NCBI GenBank assembly: GCA_963846775.1
Contig: CAWJXB010000006.1
Location: forward strand, 1,984,001 to 2,048,000
DNA from: CAVYXA01 sp963846775
GTDB lineage: Bacteria > Verrucomicrobiota > Verrucomicrobiia > Chthoniobacterales > UBA10450
DNA length: 64,000 bases
Direction of reading: 5' to 3'
The notes under the pieces: generated by a model
Databases searched by the model: none
Told to the model about the DNA's origin: nothing
What the model saw: only the letters and a program-made list of their open reading frames with translations
Shown here: positions 46,872 through 55,489 of the stretch, piece by piece
Layout: each line of letters starts with the position of its first letter
How positions within the stretch are numbered: position 1 is the stretch's first letter
Program-made: the position numbers and the translations under genes

Positions 46872-48707
46872 TCAGCCCTTAAATCGCGCCGCCAATTGCG
46901 CCTGCTGGTCGTGTAATTCCCGCGGCACGACACCGCCGAGGGAATCGAAGAACTTTTTGTGCTCGGCCAGTTCTCTGGCCCATTCTTCGTGGTCGATGCC
47001 AAGAATTTCGGCGACGCATTTATGGTCGATCTCGAGGCCGTCGAGATCGAGATCGTGCGGGCTGGGCAACCAGCCGATCGGCGATTGGAGGGCGCCGCCT
47101 TTTCGGGAGGGCGGACTGGAGACCCCCGCTCCTTGCTCACAGCGGTCGATGATCCATTCCAGGACCCGCAGGTTTTCGCCGAACCCGGGCCAAAGAAAAT
47201 TTCCGGCCACGCCTTTACGGAACCAGTTCACGTTGAAGATCAGCGGCGGATTCGACAGGCGTTTTCCGATGTCGATCCAATGCCGGAAGTAATCGCCGAT
47301 GTTGTAACCGCAAAATGGCAGCATCGCCATCGGATCTCGCCGCACCTGGCCGACCGCGCCGGTCGCGGCCGCGGTCGTTTCCGAAGCCATGGTGGCGCCG
47401 AGATAAACGCCATGGTTCCAATCGAACGCCTGATAGACCAGCGGCACGGTGTCGCTGCGCCGGCCACCAAAGATGATCGCGCTGATCGGCACTCCTTCGC
47501 CCCGGTCGAAGTTTGGATCGAGGACCGGATTGTTCGTGGCCGGCGTGGTGAATCGGCTGTTCGGGTGCGCGGCTTTTTCCTTCGAGGCCGGCGTCCAATC
47601 GTGGCCGCGCCAATCGATTGCGTGCGCGGGCGGCGCGCCATCTTTTCCTTCCCACCAGACATCGCCGTCATCGGTGAGCGCGACATTGGTGTAAAGCGTA
47701 TCGTGCGCGATCGAACTCATCGCATTCGGGTTCGATTTGTTATTGGTGCCTGGCATGACGCCGAAGTAGCCATTCTCTGGGTTCACCGCGAACAACCGCC
47801 CATCGCGCACCTGCATCCAGGCGATGTCATCGCCGACCGTGGTGATTTTCCAGCCTTTAAAATGCGCCGGCGGAATCATCATCGCAAAATTAGTTTTGCC
47901 GCACGCACTTGGAAACGCGGCCGCCACATAATGCTTGTGTCCGTTAGGCGACTCTACCCCCAGAATCAACATGTGCTCGGCCAGCCAGCCTTGTTTTCGC
48001 GCGAGATACGAACCGATCCGCAGCGCCAGACACTTTTTGCTCAGCAACACGTTGCCGCCATAGCCGGAACCGACCGAGATGATGGTGTTGTCCTGCGGGA
48101 AATGGCAGATGAACCGCCGCGCCGGATCGACATCGAGCAACGAATGCACTCCGCGATTCCATTCCGCGTTGGGATCGTTCCCTAACCGATTGAGAGCAAC
48201 CGCGCCCATCCGCGTCATGATCCGCATACTGAGCACAACATAAATGGCATCGGTGATCTCAAGGCCCACTTTGGTGAGGGGCGAATCGGCCGGTCCCATA
48301 ATGTAGGGAATGACAAACAGCGTTCGGCCTCGCAGCGCGCCTTTCAGGAGACCGTGCAACTTGCTGTAGGTTTCGGTTGGGTCCGACCAATTGTTAGTCG
48401 GTCCGGCCTCTTCTTTCGTCGGAGTGCAAACAAACGTGAACTGCTCGACCCGTGCGACGTCGTTCGGGTTCGACCGATGTAAATACGAGCGCGGAACCTT
48501 TTGCTCGTTCAACTTGATCAAGACATCATCCCTGACCGCTTGATCGAGGAGAAAGTCAGTTTCGCGCTCCGAACCGTCGCACCAAAAAATGTTCTCCGGA
48601 TTGGTGAGCATCTCCACTTCGTGCACCCAATCGAGCACCGCCTGATTCGCCGGTTTCGCGTCCCCGATTCCGGGCGGCGGCGAAATGGCAGAGGCGATAT
48701 TTTTCAT
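46872..48707 (-). CDS. pckG: Phosphoenolpyruvate carboxykinase (GTP)
   Basis: PckG interconverts oxaloacetate and phosphoenolpyruvate with GTP, a key step of gluconeogenesis. The nucleotide-binding loop FPSACGKTNFAMM, the metal-site block GDDIAWMQVRDGRLFAVNPE and the WFRKGVAGNFLWPGFGENLRV block are conserved, and the length is 611 residues. Near the end the linker between RCEQGAG and PIGWLPSPHDLDLDGLEID contains VSSPPSRKGGALQS, extra relative to the family and read from an inverted-repeat-like DNA. Confidence 0.95.
   Translation of the reverse strand: MKNIASAISPPPGIGDAKPANQAVLDWVHEVEMLTNPENIFWCDGSERETDFLLDQAVRDDVLIKLNEQKVPRSYLHRSNPNDVARVEQFTFVCTPTKEEAGPTNNWSDPTETYSKLHGLLKGALRGRTLFVIPYIMGPADSPLTKVGLEITDAIYVVLSMRIMTRMGAVALNRLGNDPNAEWNRGVHSLLDVDPARRFICHFPQDNTIISVGSGYGGNVLLSKKCLALRIGSYLARKQGWLAEHMLILGVESPNGHKHYVAAAFPSACGKTNFAMMIPPAHFKGWKITTVGDDIAWMQVRDGRLFAVNPENGYFGVMPGTNNKSNPNAMSSIAHDTLYTNVALTDDGDVWWEGKDGAPPAHAIDWRGHDWTPASKEKAAHPNSRFTTPATNNPVLDPNFDRGEGVPISAIIFGGRRSDTVPLVYQAFDWNHGVYLGATMASETTAAATGAVGQVRRDPMAMLPFCGYNIGDYFRHWIDIGKRLSNPPLIFNVNWFRKGVAGNFLWPGFGENLRVLEWIIDRCEQGAGVSSPPSRKGGALQSPIGWLPSPHDLDLDGLEIDHKCVAEILGIDHEEWARELAEHKKFFDSLGGVVPRELHDQQAQLAARFKG
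47083..47131. repeat. Short inverted repeat embedded in pckG
   Basis: GGAGGGCGCCGCCTTTTCGG followed by GAGGGCGGACTGGAGACCCC and CGCTCC has opposed GGAG/CTCC and GGCG/CGCC arms. It is translated in frame in a surface linker (SSPPSRKGGALQ) of PEP carboxykinase. The similarity to a dispersed repeat is from memory of such arms, since no second copy is in this window. Confidence 0.45.
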
Positions 48708-48865
48708 GGTCAGATGTCGATCTGTTAAACAGTAATGGACCCGAAGTCACACGAACGCATTACAGAAAGCTTCTAAAATGACCGCTCTTCTCACTTGTGT
48801 CCATCCGTGTTTACGCATGGTTTGGTTCCCCTTGCGCGAACAATGGCGCAGCCTTTTATTACGAC

Positions 48866-49708
48866 ATGTTTGGGGTGACCACGTCGGATGACTACCGGCC
48901 GGTGGCGTGGATGGGACGATACCCGGTCGATGTTACCGCGATTCTCGTCATCGCGCATGTGGCGGCGATGGTGTTGGGTTGTTTTCTTATCGCGTTCGGC
49001 GCGAGTGGCGTCCTCACATGGATGGCGTTCGATAGCGCGGCGGTGCTGCATCGCTTTGCCTTGCACCAATTGGTGACCTACGCCTTCGTGCATCCGCCAT
49101 CTGGTCTGCTCTGGTTCGCGATCGAAATGTACATGCTGTTCGTTTTCGGGCGAGAAGTGGAACGCTTCCTCGGTCGCAAAGCGTTCATCGCGCTCTACGC
49201 CATTCTGGTGTTAGGACCGGCCCTGCTCCTGGCTGGGTGGGGCTTGGAACAAAGAACCGGCCTTTCCGGCTCGGCCCATGTCCACCTTGGCGTGTTCGTT
49301 GCCTTCGCGACGATTTATCCGCGGGCCGAACTGCTTTTTCGGATTCTGGCGAAATGGGCTGCCATCGTCTTGGTCGCAGCCTACTCGCTTCAACTCCTGG
49401 CTTATCATGTCTGGTGGGAACTGGCCGCTCTCTGGTTTGTCGTCGCCGCGGCTTTCTTTTTTGTCGAATGGCGCGGCGCGGGCCCGGAGTTAACATGGTT
49501 GAACGACGTAAAAACACGACTTCGGCCCCGCCCGAAATTTCGTGTTCTGCCGAAACCGAGCACGCGTCGGGCGGAGCCTGATGATATGTCCGTGTCGGTG
49601 GATGCGATTCTGGAAAAGATTTCCAAGTCGGGAATGTCCAGCCTAACGGAGAGCGAGCGGCGCCAACTCGAGCGCGCGCGCACACAGTTGCTAAAGAAAT
49701 CGGAGTAA
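48866..49708 (+). CDS. Rhomboid-family membrane protein
   Basis: The 280-residue protein has about six membrane helices. A rhomboid-like layout is suggested by HQLVTYAFVHPPSGLLWFAIEM, the EVERFLGRKAFIALY helix and a GLSGSAHVHLGVF motif resembling the catalytic GxSG. A histidine partner may be in LLAYHVWWELAAL. A cytoplasmic tail follows with the DAILEKISKSGMSSLTESERRQLE motif found at the end of many rhomboid proteases. An ATG at 48866 is preferred over a GTG upstream. Proteolytic activity is inferred, not certain. Confidence 0.75.
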   Translation: MFGVTTSDDYRPVAWMGRYPVDVTAILVIAHVAAMVLGCFLIAFGASGVLTWMAFDSAAVLHRFALHQLVTYAFVHPPSGLLWFAIEMYMLFVFGREVERFLGRKAFIALYAILVLGPALLLAGWGLEQRTGLSGSAHVHLGVFVAFATIYPRAELLFRILAKWAAIVLVAAYSLQLLAYHVWWELAALWFVVAAAFFFVEWRGAGPELTWLNDVKTRLRPRPKFRVLPKPSTRRAEPDDMSVSVDAILEKISKSGMSSLTESERRQLERARTQLLKKSE

Positions 49709-49775
49709 ACACGCAAAGAAACGACGGCTCGAGCAGCCATCGGCTTAGAGCGTTCTAAGAAATATGTAGCCGCCT

Positions 49776-49872
49776 TTGTAGGGGAGGCTGACAGCTCTCC
49801 CCGAACGAAGCTATTCGGGAAACTGCTCGCCGCGCCATAGGTATGGCGAAGGCGGGTCAGTTTCCCCTACAG
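49776..49872. repeat. Family-3 repeat, copy 3
   Basis: It starts TTGTAGGGGAGGCTGACAGC and ends GTCAGTTTCCCCTACAG, with the shared core GAAACTGCTCGCCGCGCCAT and TATGGCGAAGGCGGGTCA. It lies between the rhomboid-like gene and gmhA, near the 3' end of gmhA. Shorter related pieces occur at 53947-53967 and 60370-60412. Confidence 0.85.
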
Positions 49873-49902
49873 CCTAGTCGCCGAGCCCCGAGGAGACGGC
49901 TG

Positions 49903-50478
49903 TCATTTCTTGAGGCTCGCCTCGACTGTTTCGCACAACACATGAAGCAAGAGCTTGTGCGCTTCCTGAATCCGCGCCGTTGAATTTCCGCCCACCAGCA
50001 GATCGACATTAGCCAGGCCGATAGTCGATCCTCCATCGCGACCGAGGAGGGCAATGCTTTTCAGTTTACGCTTTTTCGCTTCCTCCAGCGCTCGAATGAC
50101 GTTCTTCGAGCCCCCGGACGTGGTCAGACAAACAAGCAGATCGCCTTCCCGGCCTAAAGCGGCGACTTGCCTGGCAAAAATCTCGTCAAATCCATAATCG
50201 TTCCCCGCCGCCGTTAAGAGCCCGCCATCGCTGGCTAAACAAATCGCTGGATAAGCCGGGCGATCCTTGATGAAGCGCACCACAAACTCGGTCGCAAAAT
50301 GGGCCGCGTCGGCTGCACTGCCACCGTTGCCGCAGACGAGCAGCTTTTTGCCCGCGCGCAGGCATTGGTCGATCAGCTCCGCTGCTCCGGCCAATTGCGT
50401 TTCAAGATTAACCAGTGACTGGAATGTCTTTGTCGCCGCCGCGATGGCCACCCGCAAATTTTCACCCGCCAGCTTCAC
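49903..50478 (-). CDS. gmhA: Sedoheptulose-7-phosphate isomerase
   Basis: GmhA converts sedoheptulose 7-phosphate to D-glycero-heptose 7-phosphate, the first step to lipopolysaccharide heptose. The SIS-domain motifs are LLVCGNGGSAADAAHFATEF and LLVCLTTSGGSKNVIRALEEA, with the ending ARIQEAHKLLLHVLCETVE typical of the family. Length of 191 residues is standard. It is 3 bp from sodC in the same direction, so the two may share a transcript. Confidence 0.94.
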   Translation of the reverse strand: MKLAGENLRVAIAAATKTFQSLVNLETQLAGAAELIDQCLRAGKKLLVCGNGGSAADAAHFATEFVVRFIKDRPAYPAICLASDGGLLTAAGNDYGFDEIFARQVAALGREGDLLVCLTTSGGSKNVIRALEEAKKRKLKSIALLGRDGGSTIGLANVDLLVGGNSTARIQEAHKLLLHVLCETVEASLKK

Positions 50479-50481
50479 GCG

Positions 50482-51030
50482 TTATGATTTGGCGATTCCA
50501 ATCACGCCACAGCCGACCCGGGCGCCGGAATTGCCAGCCGGTTGCGACTTGAGATCATCCGCTTTGGCATGGATCACCACCGATCGCCCAACCACCGAGT
50601 CTTCCTCGTCACCTAACGACATTTGCTGATCGAGGTAATCCAGAGTCGCTTTGCCTGAGGCATCCGCCTCAATGTTTCCCATATCGCCCACGTGCCGTTC
50701 CGAAGCGTCCGGGCCGGCATGCGGTTGGTGAGTGGGGTTGAAATGGCCGCCGGCCGAGCTCAAATCGGCTGCGCTGCAATCGCCAAATTCATGCACGTGG
50801 AAGCCGTGCTGGCCTGGAGTGAGGCCAGTCAGTTCACCATGAACACGCACACCGTCGGCGTCTTCGGTAAATGTCACCGTGCCGCTGACCTTATTATCTC
50901 CGGCGGGATGAATCACCGCGATCGCTTTCAACGGCGATGCCGATTTTTCATCTTTCGTTTGCGCCAGAAGAGCGATCGACGCTGAAAGCAGAAAGACTAA
51001 AAGGATTAAAACAGGAGTTCTCGATTTCAT
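50482..51030 (-). CDS. sodC: Superoxide dismutase [Cu-Zn], exported
   Basis: SodC destroys superoxide in the periplasm. After a signal peptide (LILLVFLLSASIALLAQ) the copper/zinc histidines are placed in GQHGFHVHEFGDC, AGGHFNPTHQPHAGP, ERHVGDMGNI and SVVIHAKADD. The structural disulfide likely joins FGDCSAAD with RVGCGVIG. The 182-residue length is normal. The ATG overlaps the stop of the arginase-fold gene by four bases, so it is translationally coupled to it. Confidence 0.94.
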   Translation of the reverse strand: MKSRTPVLILLVFLLSASIALLAQTKDEKSASPLKAIAVIHPAGDNKVSGTVTFTEDADGVRVHGELTGLTPGQHGFHVHEFGDCSAADLSSAGGHFNPTHQPHAGPDASERHVGDMGNIEADASGKATLDYLDQQMSLGDEEDSVVGRSVVIHAKADDLKSQPAGNSGARVGCGVIGIAKS

Positions 51031-51896
51031 GACCGTAACTTCTGCCCCGCCCGCGCGCCTTGTAAAGCGGGCCAGAGCATTTCGATTGCGGCCAGGTTGG
51101 TTCGCCGAATCTGTGCCATTGATGCCGGTTTCAACTTCGGATGGTCCCACTCGGACGCGAACTTCTGTTTCCAGCGCGCATAAACCGGTGGTGAAAACGC
51201 GCCGCAAATATCGCCAGCCAGAATGCGGCAATGCTCCCGGAGCTTGGCCAGAGCCCAGATCAGATCGGAAATGGTAAAGCCGCCGTTCTCCCAATTCGTT
51301 AGTGCCTCCTCTGCCCGCAGACAATCGAGATCGATCGTCACATAGACATCGGCGCCGTCGAGGGCGCAGGCAAACTGATCGAAACGCTCGCGCCAATTCT
51401 GGCGGAGAATCGCGCCGCGTCGTTTTTGATCCCGCCGGGAACGATCGTCAGTCCACGGATGCACGGCCAGCCTGCCGGCGCGCTCGGCGCGATGATTCCC
51501 GAAAATGTTATGCGGCCACCAGCATTCGAAATTGCCGCAGCCCCAGACGTTGACCTGGCGCACGTGCGGAAGATCGAGCGCGCGATTGACCCAACCGCCA
51601 CAAGCCCATTTTGGCGGGCGAATATCCCAGTCGGGATGATTATCGAAGGAAACAACGACGACCGGCTGCGCCACACCGCGCAACCAGAATGCAGTGAGAT
51701 AATGAAAGTCGCCCGAGCCGTAGAGGATGAACGGCGCTAGTCGCGACTCGTATTCGCGGTAAAAATTCTCTACCACGCGCGGCGGCGCGGAAAAGCGAAG
51801 CGGTGGCCCCCACCCTCGAGCATCGACTATTGGGATCTCCAGCGTGTCCGCCGGCCACGCCCCGTCGAGATCGAGATGCACAGACGGTTCTTTCAT
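51027..51896 (-). CDS. Arginase/ureohydrolase-fold protein
   Basis: This 289-residue protein has traces of the ureohydrolase metal site: SFDNHPDWDIR (in place of DAHxD), VYVTIDLDCL (DxDxxD-like) and ILAGDICGAFSP. The N-terminus is short compared with arginase or agmatinase. Several cysteines and tryptophans (GGWVNRALDL, GCGNFECWW) surround the metal site. Substrate is not predictable; it is not a canonical arginase. It is the first gene of a probable operon with sodC and gmhA, and its relation to peroxide or superoxide stress is unknown. Confidence 0.65.
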   Translation of the reverse strand: MKEPSVHLDLDGAWPADTLEIPIVDARGWGPPLRFSAPPRVVENFYREYESRLAPFILYGSGDFHYLTAFWLRGVAQPVVVVSFDNHPDWDIRPPKWACGGWVNRALDLPHVRQVNVWGCGNFECWWPHNIFGNHRAERAGRLAVHPWTDDRSRRDQKRRGAILRQNWRERFDQFACALDGADVYVTIDLDCLRAEEALTNWENGGFTISDLIWALAKLREHCRILAGDICGAFSPPVYARWKQKFASEWDHPKLKPASMAQIRRTNLAAIEMLWPALQGARAGQKLRS

Positions 51897-51929
51897 GCGC
51901 GCAAACTGCCGGGTTCACTCGAACTTCTC

Positions 51930-52397
51930 ATGGAAACGATGAATCACAACGACACGTCAGACGTAAAAAAGAGAGGGCAGAGGCGCAATTTCTCGCCGGT
52001 GAGCGAAGCGTTCCGTCTGTTCGCGCATCGCTCGGCGACCGTCCTGGGCACGGCTTGGGCTTTCGTGGTCGCGGTCCTCATTATCCTCGTCTGGGGCGCG
52101 ACCGGACCGACATTCCACTTTTCCGATACCTGGCAGCTCATCATTAATACCGGCACGACCATCGTCACGTTTCTGATGGTGTTCTTGATTCAGAATACGC
52201 AGAATCGCGACGCCAAGGCGGTTCATCTAAAGCTCGACGAACTCATTCGGGCGATTGGAGGCGCGCGCAACAAAATGGTGGATCTCGAAAAGCTCTCGGA
52301 TGATGAGCTGCAAACGTTGGAAAAAGAATTCCAGCGGTTGCACCAGGAATCGCGCGATGGTGATACTCACGTTGCCGAAATCGAATCGAAGCGGTGA
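51930..52397 (+). CDS. Low-affinity iron permease-family membrane protein
   Basis: The 155-residue protein belongs to the low-affinity iron permease-like family known from bacterial genomes. Two hydrophobic segments (TVLGTAWAFVVAVLIILVWG and LIINTGTTIVTFLMVFLIQ) are followed by NTQNRDAKAVHLKLDELIRA, the family's most conserved block. A helical acidic tail ends it. Iron transport has not been shown for bacterial members. It starts 33 bp from the divergent arginase-fold gene. Confidence 0.8.
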   Translation: METMNHNDTSDVKKRGQRRNFSPVSEAFRLFAHRSATVLGTAWAFVVAVLIILVWGATGPTFHFSDTWQLIINTGTTIVTFLMVFLIQNTQNRDAKAVHLKLDELIRAIGGARNKMVDLEKLSDDELQTLEKEFQRLHQESRDGDTHVAEIESKR

Positions 52398-53063
52398 TTA
52401 GCGGTGCGGGCGCGTTTCGCCCGTGCGAAGAAACTTTTTCCCGCTTGGGCAAAGTTTGAAAACCTCACAATGGCCGCAATCCGGTTTGCGCGCAAAACAG
52501 CGGCGACGCCCGTGCCAGATGAGCCAGTGACTCCAGTTCGTCCAGTGCTCGCGCGGCACCAGCTTCATCAAGTCGCGCTCGATCTTGTCCGGGTCTTTCT
52601 GCTTCGTTAGGCCGAGTCGTTGCGACAACCTGGAGACGTGGGTATCGACTACGATCCCCTCGTTTTTCTCAAAGGCATTCCCGAGCACGACGTTCGCCGT
52701 CTTCCGCCCGACGCCCGGCAGCGTGCGCAGCTCATCCATGGTCGATGGCACTTTCCCGCGGAACTTTTCGGCGATGGTCGAGGTTGCCCCGCGAATGCTT
52801 TTGGCCTTGTTACGGAAAAAACCGGTCGATCTGATCGCATTCTCAAGTTCGCTCGGCGTTGCCGCGGCGTAATCTTTCGCCGTCCGATATTTCCCGAACA
52901 ACGCCGGCGTGACCATGTTCACCCGCTTATCGGTGCATTGCGCCGAAAGAATCGTCGCAATCAAAAGCTCGAGTGGGTTCTTGAAATCTAGCTCGCAATG
53001 CGCGCCGGGATAAATCTTCGGCCAGGCTTTTATCAGCTGCGCCACGCGTTCGCGAGCGGTCAT
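52398..53063 (-). CDS. nth: Endonuclease III
   Basis: Nth is a bifunctional DNA glycosylase/AP lyase that removes oxidised pyrimidines. The helix-hairpin-helix LPGVGRKTANVVLGNAF includes the catalytic lysine, and VDTHVSRLSQRLGL carries the catalytic aspartate. The C-terminal [4Fe-4S] ligands follow the C-x6-C-x2-C-x5-C pattern in RCFARKPDCGHCEVFKLC. Length 221 residues, as normal. It converges with the iron-permease-like gene with no gap. Confidence 0.96.
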   Translation of the reverse strand: MTARERVAQLIKAWPKIYPGAHCELDFKNPLELLIATILSAQCTDKRVNMVTPALFGKYRTAKDYAAATPSELENAIRSTGFFRNKAKSIRGATSTIAEKFRGKVPSTMDELRTLPGVGRKTANVVLGNAFEKNEGIVVDTHVSRLSQRLGLTKQKDPDKIERDLMKLVPREHWTNWSHWLIWHGRRRCFARKPDCGHCEVFKLCPSGKKFLRTGETRPHR

Positions 53064-53218
53064 GGGCTCATTATTGCTGACGATGTTTTCGGTGTCGATG
53101 CCGCCCTTCGCTGCTGGCTCTCCCGCTTTTTCTCCTTTTTGTTTGCTCCTGCCGCCACTGCCGTTTTAATTTGTAACGAGTTGTAACTTTTTTGACCTTT
53201 GTCACATTGGGCGCAGTC

Positions 53219-53578
53219 ATGAATCCCGCCCTCCGCGCCACCGTTATAGCTGAGTGGCGCGGATTGTCTGAAAAACCGCCTTTGCGCAATCGGTGGCAAT
53301 CCGCGGGCGAACTGTTGCCGAAACTGATGCATCGCCTTGGCCTGCGCGAGCGTTTGCAAGAAACCGAAGTGATCGAAGCGTGGGCGAAAATCGTGGGCGA
53401 CTTTATCGCCGCACACTCGACTCCGGTTGCGCTGCGCGAGGGCGTTCTCTATGTGCGCGTTCTTCAGCCGGCTCTGCACTATGAGTTGGAGCAAGTCTCG
53501 AAGATCGACATCCTGCGCAAACTCAGACAACGCTTCGGCAGCAAAACTATTCGCGACGTGCGGTTCAGGATTGGGTAG
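53219..53578 (+). CDS. DUF721 protein (DciA-like)
   Basis: The 119-residue protein matches the DUF721 family, of which DciA members help load the replicative helicase. The conserved part is LPKLMHRLGLRERLQETEVIEAWAKIVGDFIAAHSTPVALREGVL, split here as LRERLQETEVIEAWAKIVG and IAAHSTPVALREGVLYV. The ATG at MNPALRAT is preferred over a TTG nine codons earlier. It is in front of the DNA-repair gene nth but in the opposite direction. Confidence 0.8.
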   Translation: MNPALRATVIAEWRGLSEKPPLRNRWQSAGELLPKLMHRLGLRERLQETEVIEAWAKIVGDFIAAHSTPVALREGVLYVRVLQPALHYELEQVSKIDILRKLRQRFGSKTIRDVRFRIG

Positions 53579-53965
53579 TCGAACCGATGCGGCTCACCTG
53601 CGGAGCCACTAAACTCCAGCCCGATGGAAGCCTTGGCCCGAACACCGCACTGGTGCGGACGTTGTTGTCCATGGCTCCGATTATCATCACGGTTACTGTC
53701 GATTAGCCCACTGAAAGGAAAAGCCCGCCGGCCCTGACAGGCCCATTGCCTCGAGACAACGGACTGCCAAGTCGTCTCTGCGACCACCTAGAACGCGAGA
53801 CGGGAGCCGGCGGGAAATTCATCCCTCACTATCTTTCTCCGGGATTTGCAGACGGAAGTTCTCGAAAAAATTGGGATCTTCACCTCTTCACCTTTGGGAG
53901 GCCCAAAAAATCAGAAGCGCCAGGCAATCTGACCTGAATCCACGCGGGAGGCAGAGCGCTTTCCC
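53579..53965. other. Gene-free stretch of 387 bp
   Basis: No credible reading frame or RNA gene was found. The block AGCCCGCCGGC and GGAGCCGGCGGGA (53722-53817) are opposed and may form a long-range hairpin. The right end, GAGCGCTTTCCCCTACAG, is a piece of the family-3 repeat. Confidence 0.55.
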
Positions 53966-54862
53966 CTACAGGCGTGTCTTCTTTTGGACGAAGATGGAGA
54001 TGCGTTTGGCGAAGGCTTTGGCAGGCTCGGCGTAGAAACGGCGACCGAGCTCGAGTGCGTCCATCTGCAATTTGGCGCTGCGTTTGCGGATCAGTTTTTC
54101 CAACTGGGCGATTTCCTCGCGCAACGCTTTATCGCCCCGTTCGTTTTGGAGCCGCGACAGGAGAAAAACGAAATCGTGGCACCGGCCCAATAGTTCTCCG
54201 AGAACACGAGCGTCCTCGGCAATTTCTTCCAACACCACGCGATTGAGCGGCTGCAAAATGCGCAGTTGATACCAGAGATCCTTCATCCGCTGGCGCCAGC
54301 GATGAAAACACTTCGGGTCGGGATTCTTGATGGTTTTGGCGAGGCGCCGCTGTCCGCTCTTGTAGGTCTTGGCGACGGCGTTGCAGATCCCTTTCCAACC
54401 GATGTGTTCCATCGGCCAGCGTGCCAGCCGTTGGCCGACGCTTTCCAGCATCGGGATCGCCTGCTTCTGCCAACCGGCAAAAGCCTCGGAAAAACTTTCA
54501 CGTTCCATCGACAACAAGTCTTCAATCCGCCGGAATGGGTTTTTGCCAGTGCGTTTGATCGCGATGTCGCGCAGTTGAGCCAGCGTTTGCAAGCGCACCT
54601 GGGCATCGCGCAAATCCGAGACCAGTCGGCCGATGTCGCGCAGGCAGTGGTCCTCGCGGCGATGTCGATTCTGGCCAACTGCGTCTGCTGGCAACCGAAT
54701 TGCCGCGCGCAATTTCTTGAGATGCTTCCGAACTTCGTGCACGGTCACGCCTCGCTCGGCCGCTGGATGCCGGCATAACTCCAGCGCCGATTCGATCTCC
54801 TGACGAAAGATCCGCTTCAATCCGCCCGAGGGCAGTTCACCCGATTTTAACCGGTAGCTCAT
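53966..54862 (-). CDS. CHAD-domain protein
   Basis: CHAD domains are conserved-histidine alpha-helical modules linked to inorganic polyphosphate binding. The 298-residue protein has VTVHEVRKHLKKLRAAIRL, RLVSDLRDAQVRLQTLAQL and KCFHRWRQRMKDLWYQLRIL, with lysine, arginine and histidine rows, and DLWYQL in the second half. It lies 9 bp downstream of a CYTH gene; CHAD and CYTH are often fused, so here they appear as two separate partners. Confidence 0.88.
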   Translation of the reverse strand: MSYRLKSGELPSGGLKRIFRQEIESALELCRHPAAERGVTVHEVRKHLKKLRAAIRLPADAVGQNRHRREDHCLRDIGRLVSDLRDAQVRLQTLAQLRDIAIKRTGKNPFRRIEDLLSMERESFSEAFAGWQKQAIPMLESVGQRLARWPMEHIGWKGICNAVAKTYKSGQRRLAKTIKNPDPKCFHRWRQRMKDLWYQLRILQPLNRVVLEEIAEDARVLGELLGRCHDFVFLLSRLQNERGDKALREEIAQLEKLIRKRSAKLQMDALELGRRFYAEPAKAFAKRISIFVQKKTRL

Positions 54863-54871
54863 GAAGGCAAA

Positions 54872-55348
54872 TTACTCGGTTGCCAGGCGTACGTTGCTGT
54901 AACGTTTCTGGCCGGTTACTTCGCGACCAAACCAGCTCGGCGGTTTAAATTTGCGGCAGGCAGTCTCGCTCGGGAATTCCACCTCGGCTACGACCAGGCC
55001 CTCGTTCTGACCATGATAAATGTCGATCTCAATGGTGAGATTCTTCCACGGCACTTCATAGCGCGTCTTGCGCAAACGCCGGCCCTTTGTCGCCGGCCAG
55101 AGCAACTCGAATTGTTTCGGACTTAGCCTAATCTCGCGTTCTTCCCGCGCCGAGCCGCGACCGACTTTGAACGTCAGCGAGGCGACTCTTCCTTTTTTTC
55201 GCAAACGGACATGACGCCCGCCGGCTTCGTTGGCGAGATAACCCTGCCCGAGTTGAAAATGCCGTGACCGCAAAATCTCGAGCGGCAAGCGTTTGATCAA
55301 AAATTTGCGTTCGATCTCGCGCGAGGAAACGTGATGAGGCCGGCGCAT
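54872..55348 (-). CDS. CYTH-domain protein
   Basis: The 158-residue protein is a CYTH (triphosphate tunnel) enzyme. The ExExK signature is in REIERKFLIKRLPLE, and other tunnel residues are in HVRLRKKGRVASLTFKVGRG, EEREIRLSPKQFELLWP and VAEVEFPSETACRKF. Such enzymes hydrolyse inorganic triphosphate or related phosphate chains. The ATG at MRRPHHVSSREIE is used; a longer frame exists but runs over a terminator hairpin. It pairs with the CHAD gene 9 bp downstream. Confidence 0.88.
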   Translation of the reverse strand: MRRPHHVSSREIERKFLIKRLPLEILRSRHFQLGQGYLANEAGGRHVRLRKKGRVASLTFKVGRGSAREEREIRLSPKQFELLWPATKGRRLRKTRYEVPWKNLTIEIDIYHGQNEGLVVAEVEFPSETACRKFKPPSWFGREVTGQKRYSNVRLATE

Positions 55349-55426
55349 GCATGTAATCAATCCGTTCGCATGCGCGCCGCCAAGAATTATTCGAAACAAA
55401 TTAACGGGGGAGGATCGACAAAATAA

Positions 55427-55473
55427 AACGCGCCGTTTCCGCTCCCATTGCAACGGAACGGAACCGGCGCGTT
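55427..55473 (-). terminator. Rho-independent terminator after the 55490-55822 gene
   Basis: On the minus strand an inverted repeat AACGCGCC / GGCGCGTT with an inner TTCCG / CGGAA pair is followed by TTTTATTTTGTCG. It lies just beyond the stop codon of the small exported-protein gene, giving a normal intrinsic terminator shape. Confidence 0.75.
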
Positions 55474-55489
55474 AAACCGAGGTCGGAGT

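Noticed and set aside
46959..48185. A 408-residue frame opposite pckG
   Set aside because: Antisense shadow with arginine/valine-rich content and no family motif.
53060..53530. A 156-residue frame opposite the DUF721 gene
   Set aside because: No recognisable motif, and it overlaps the well-supported DUF721 frame.
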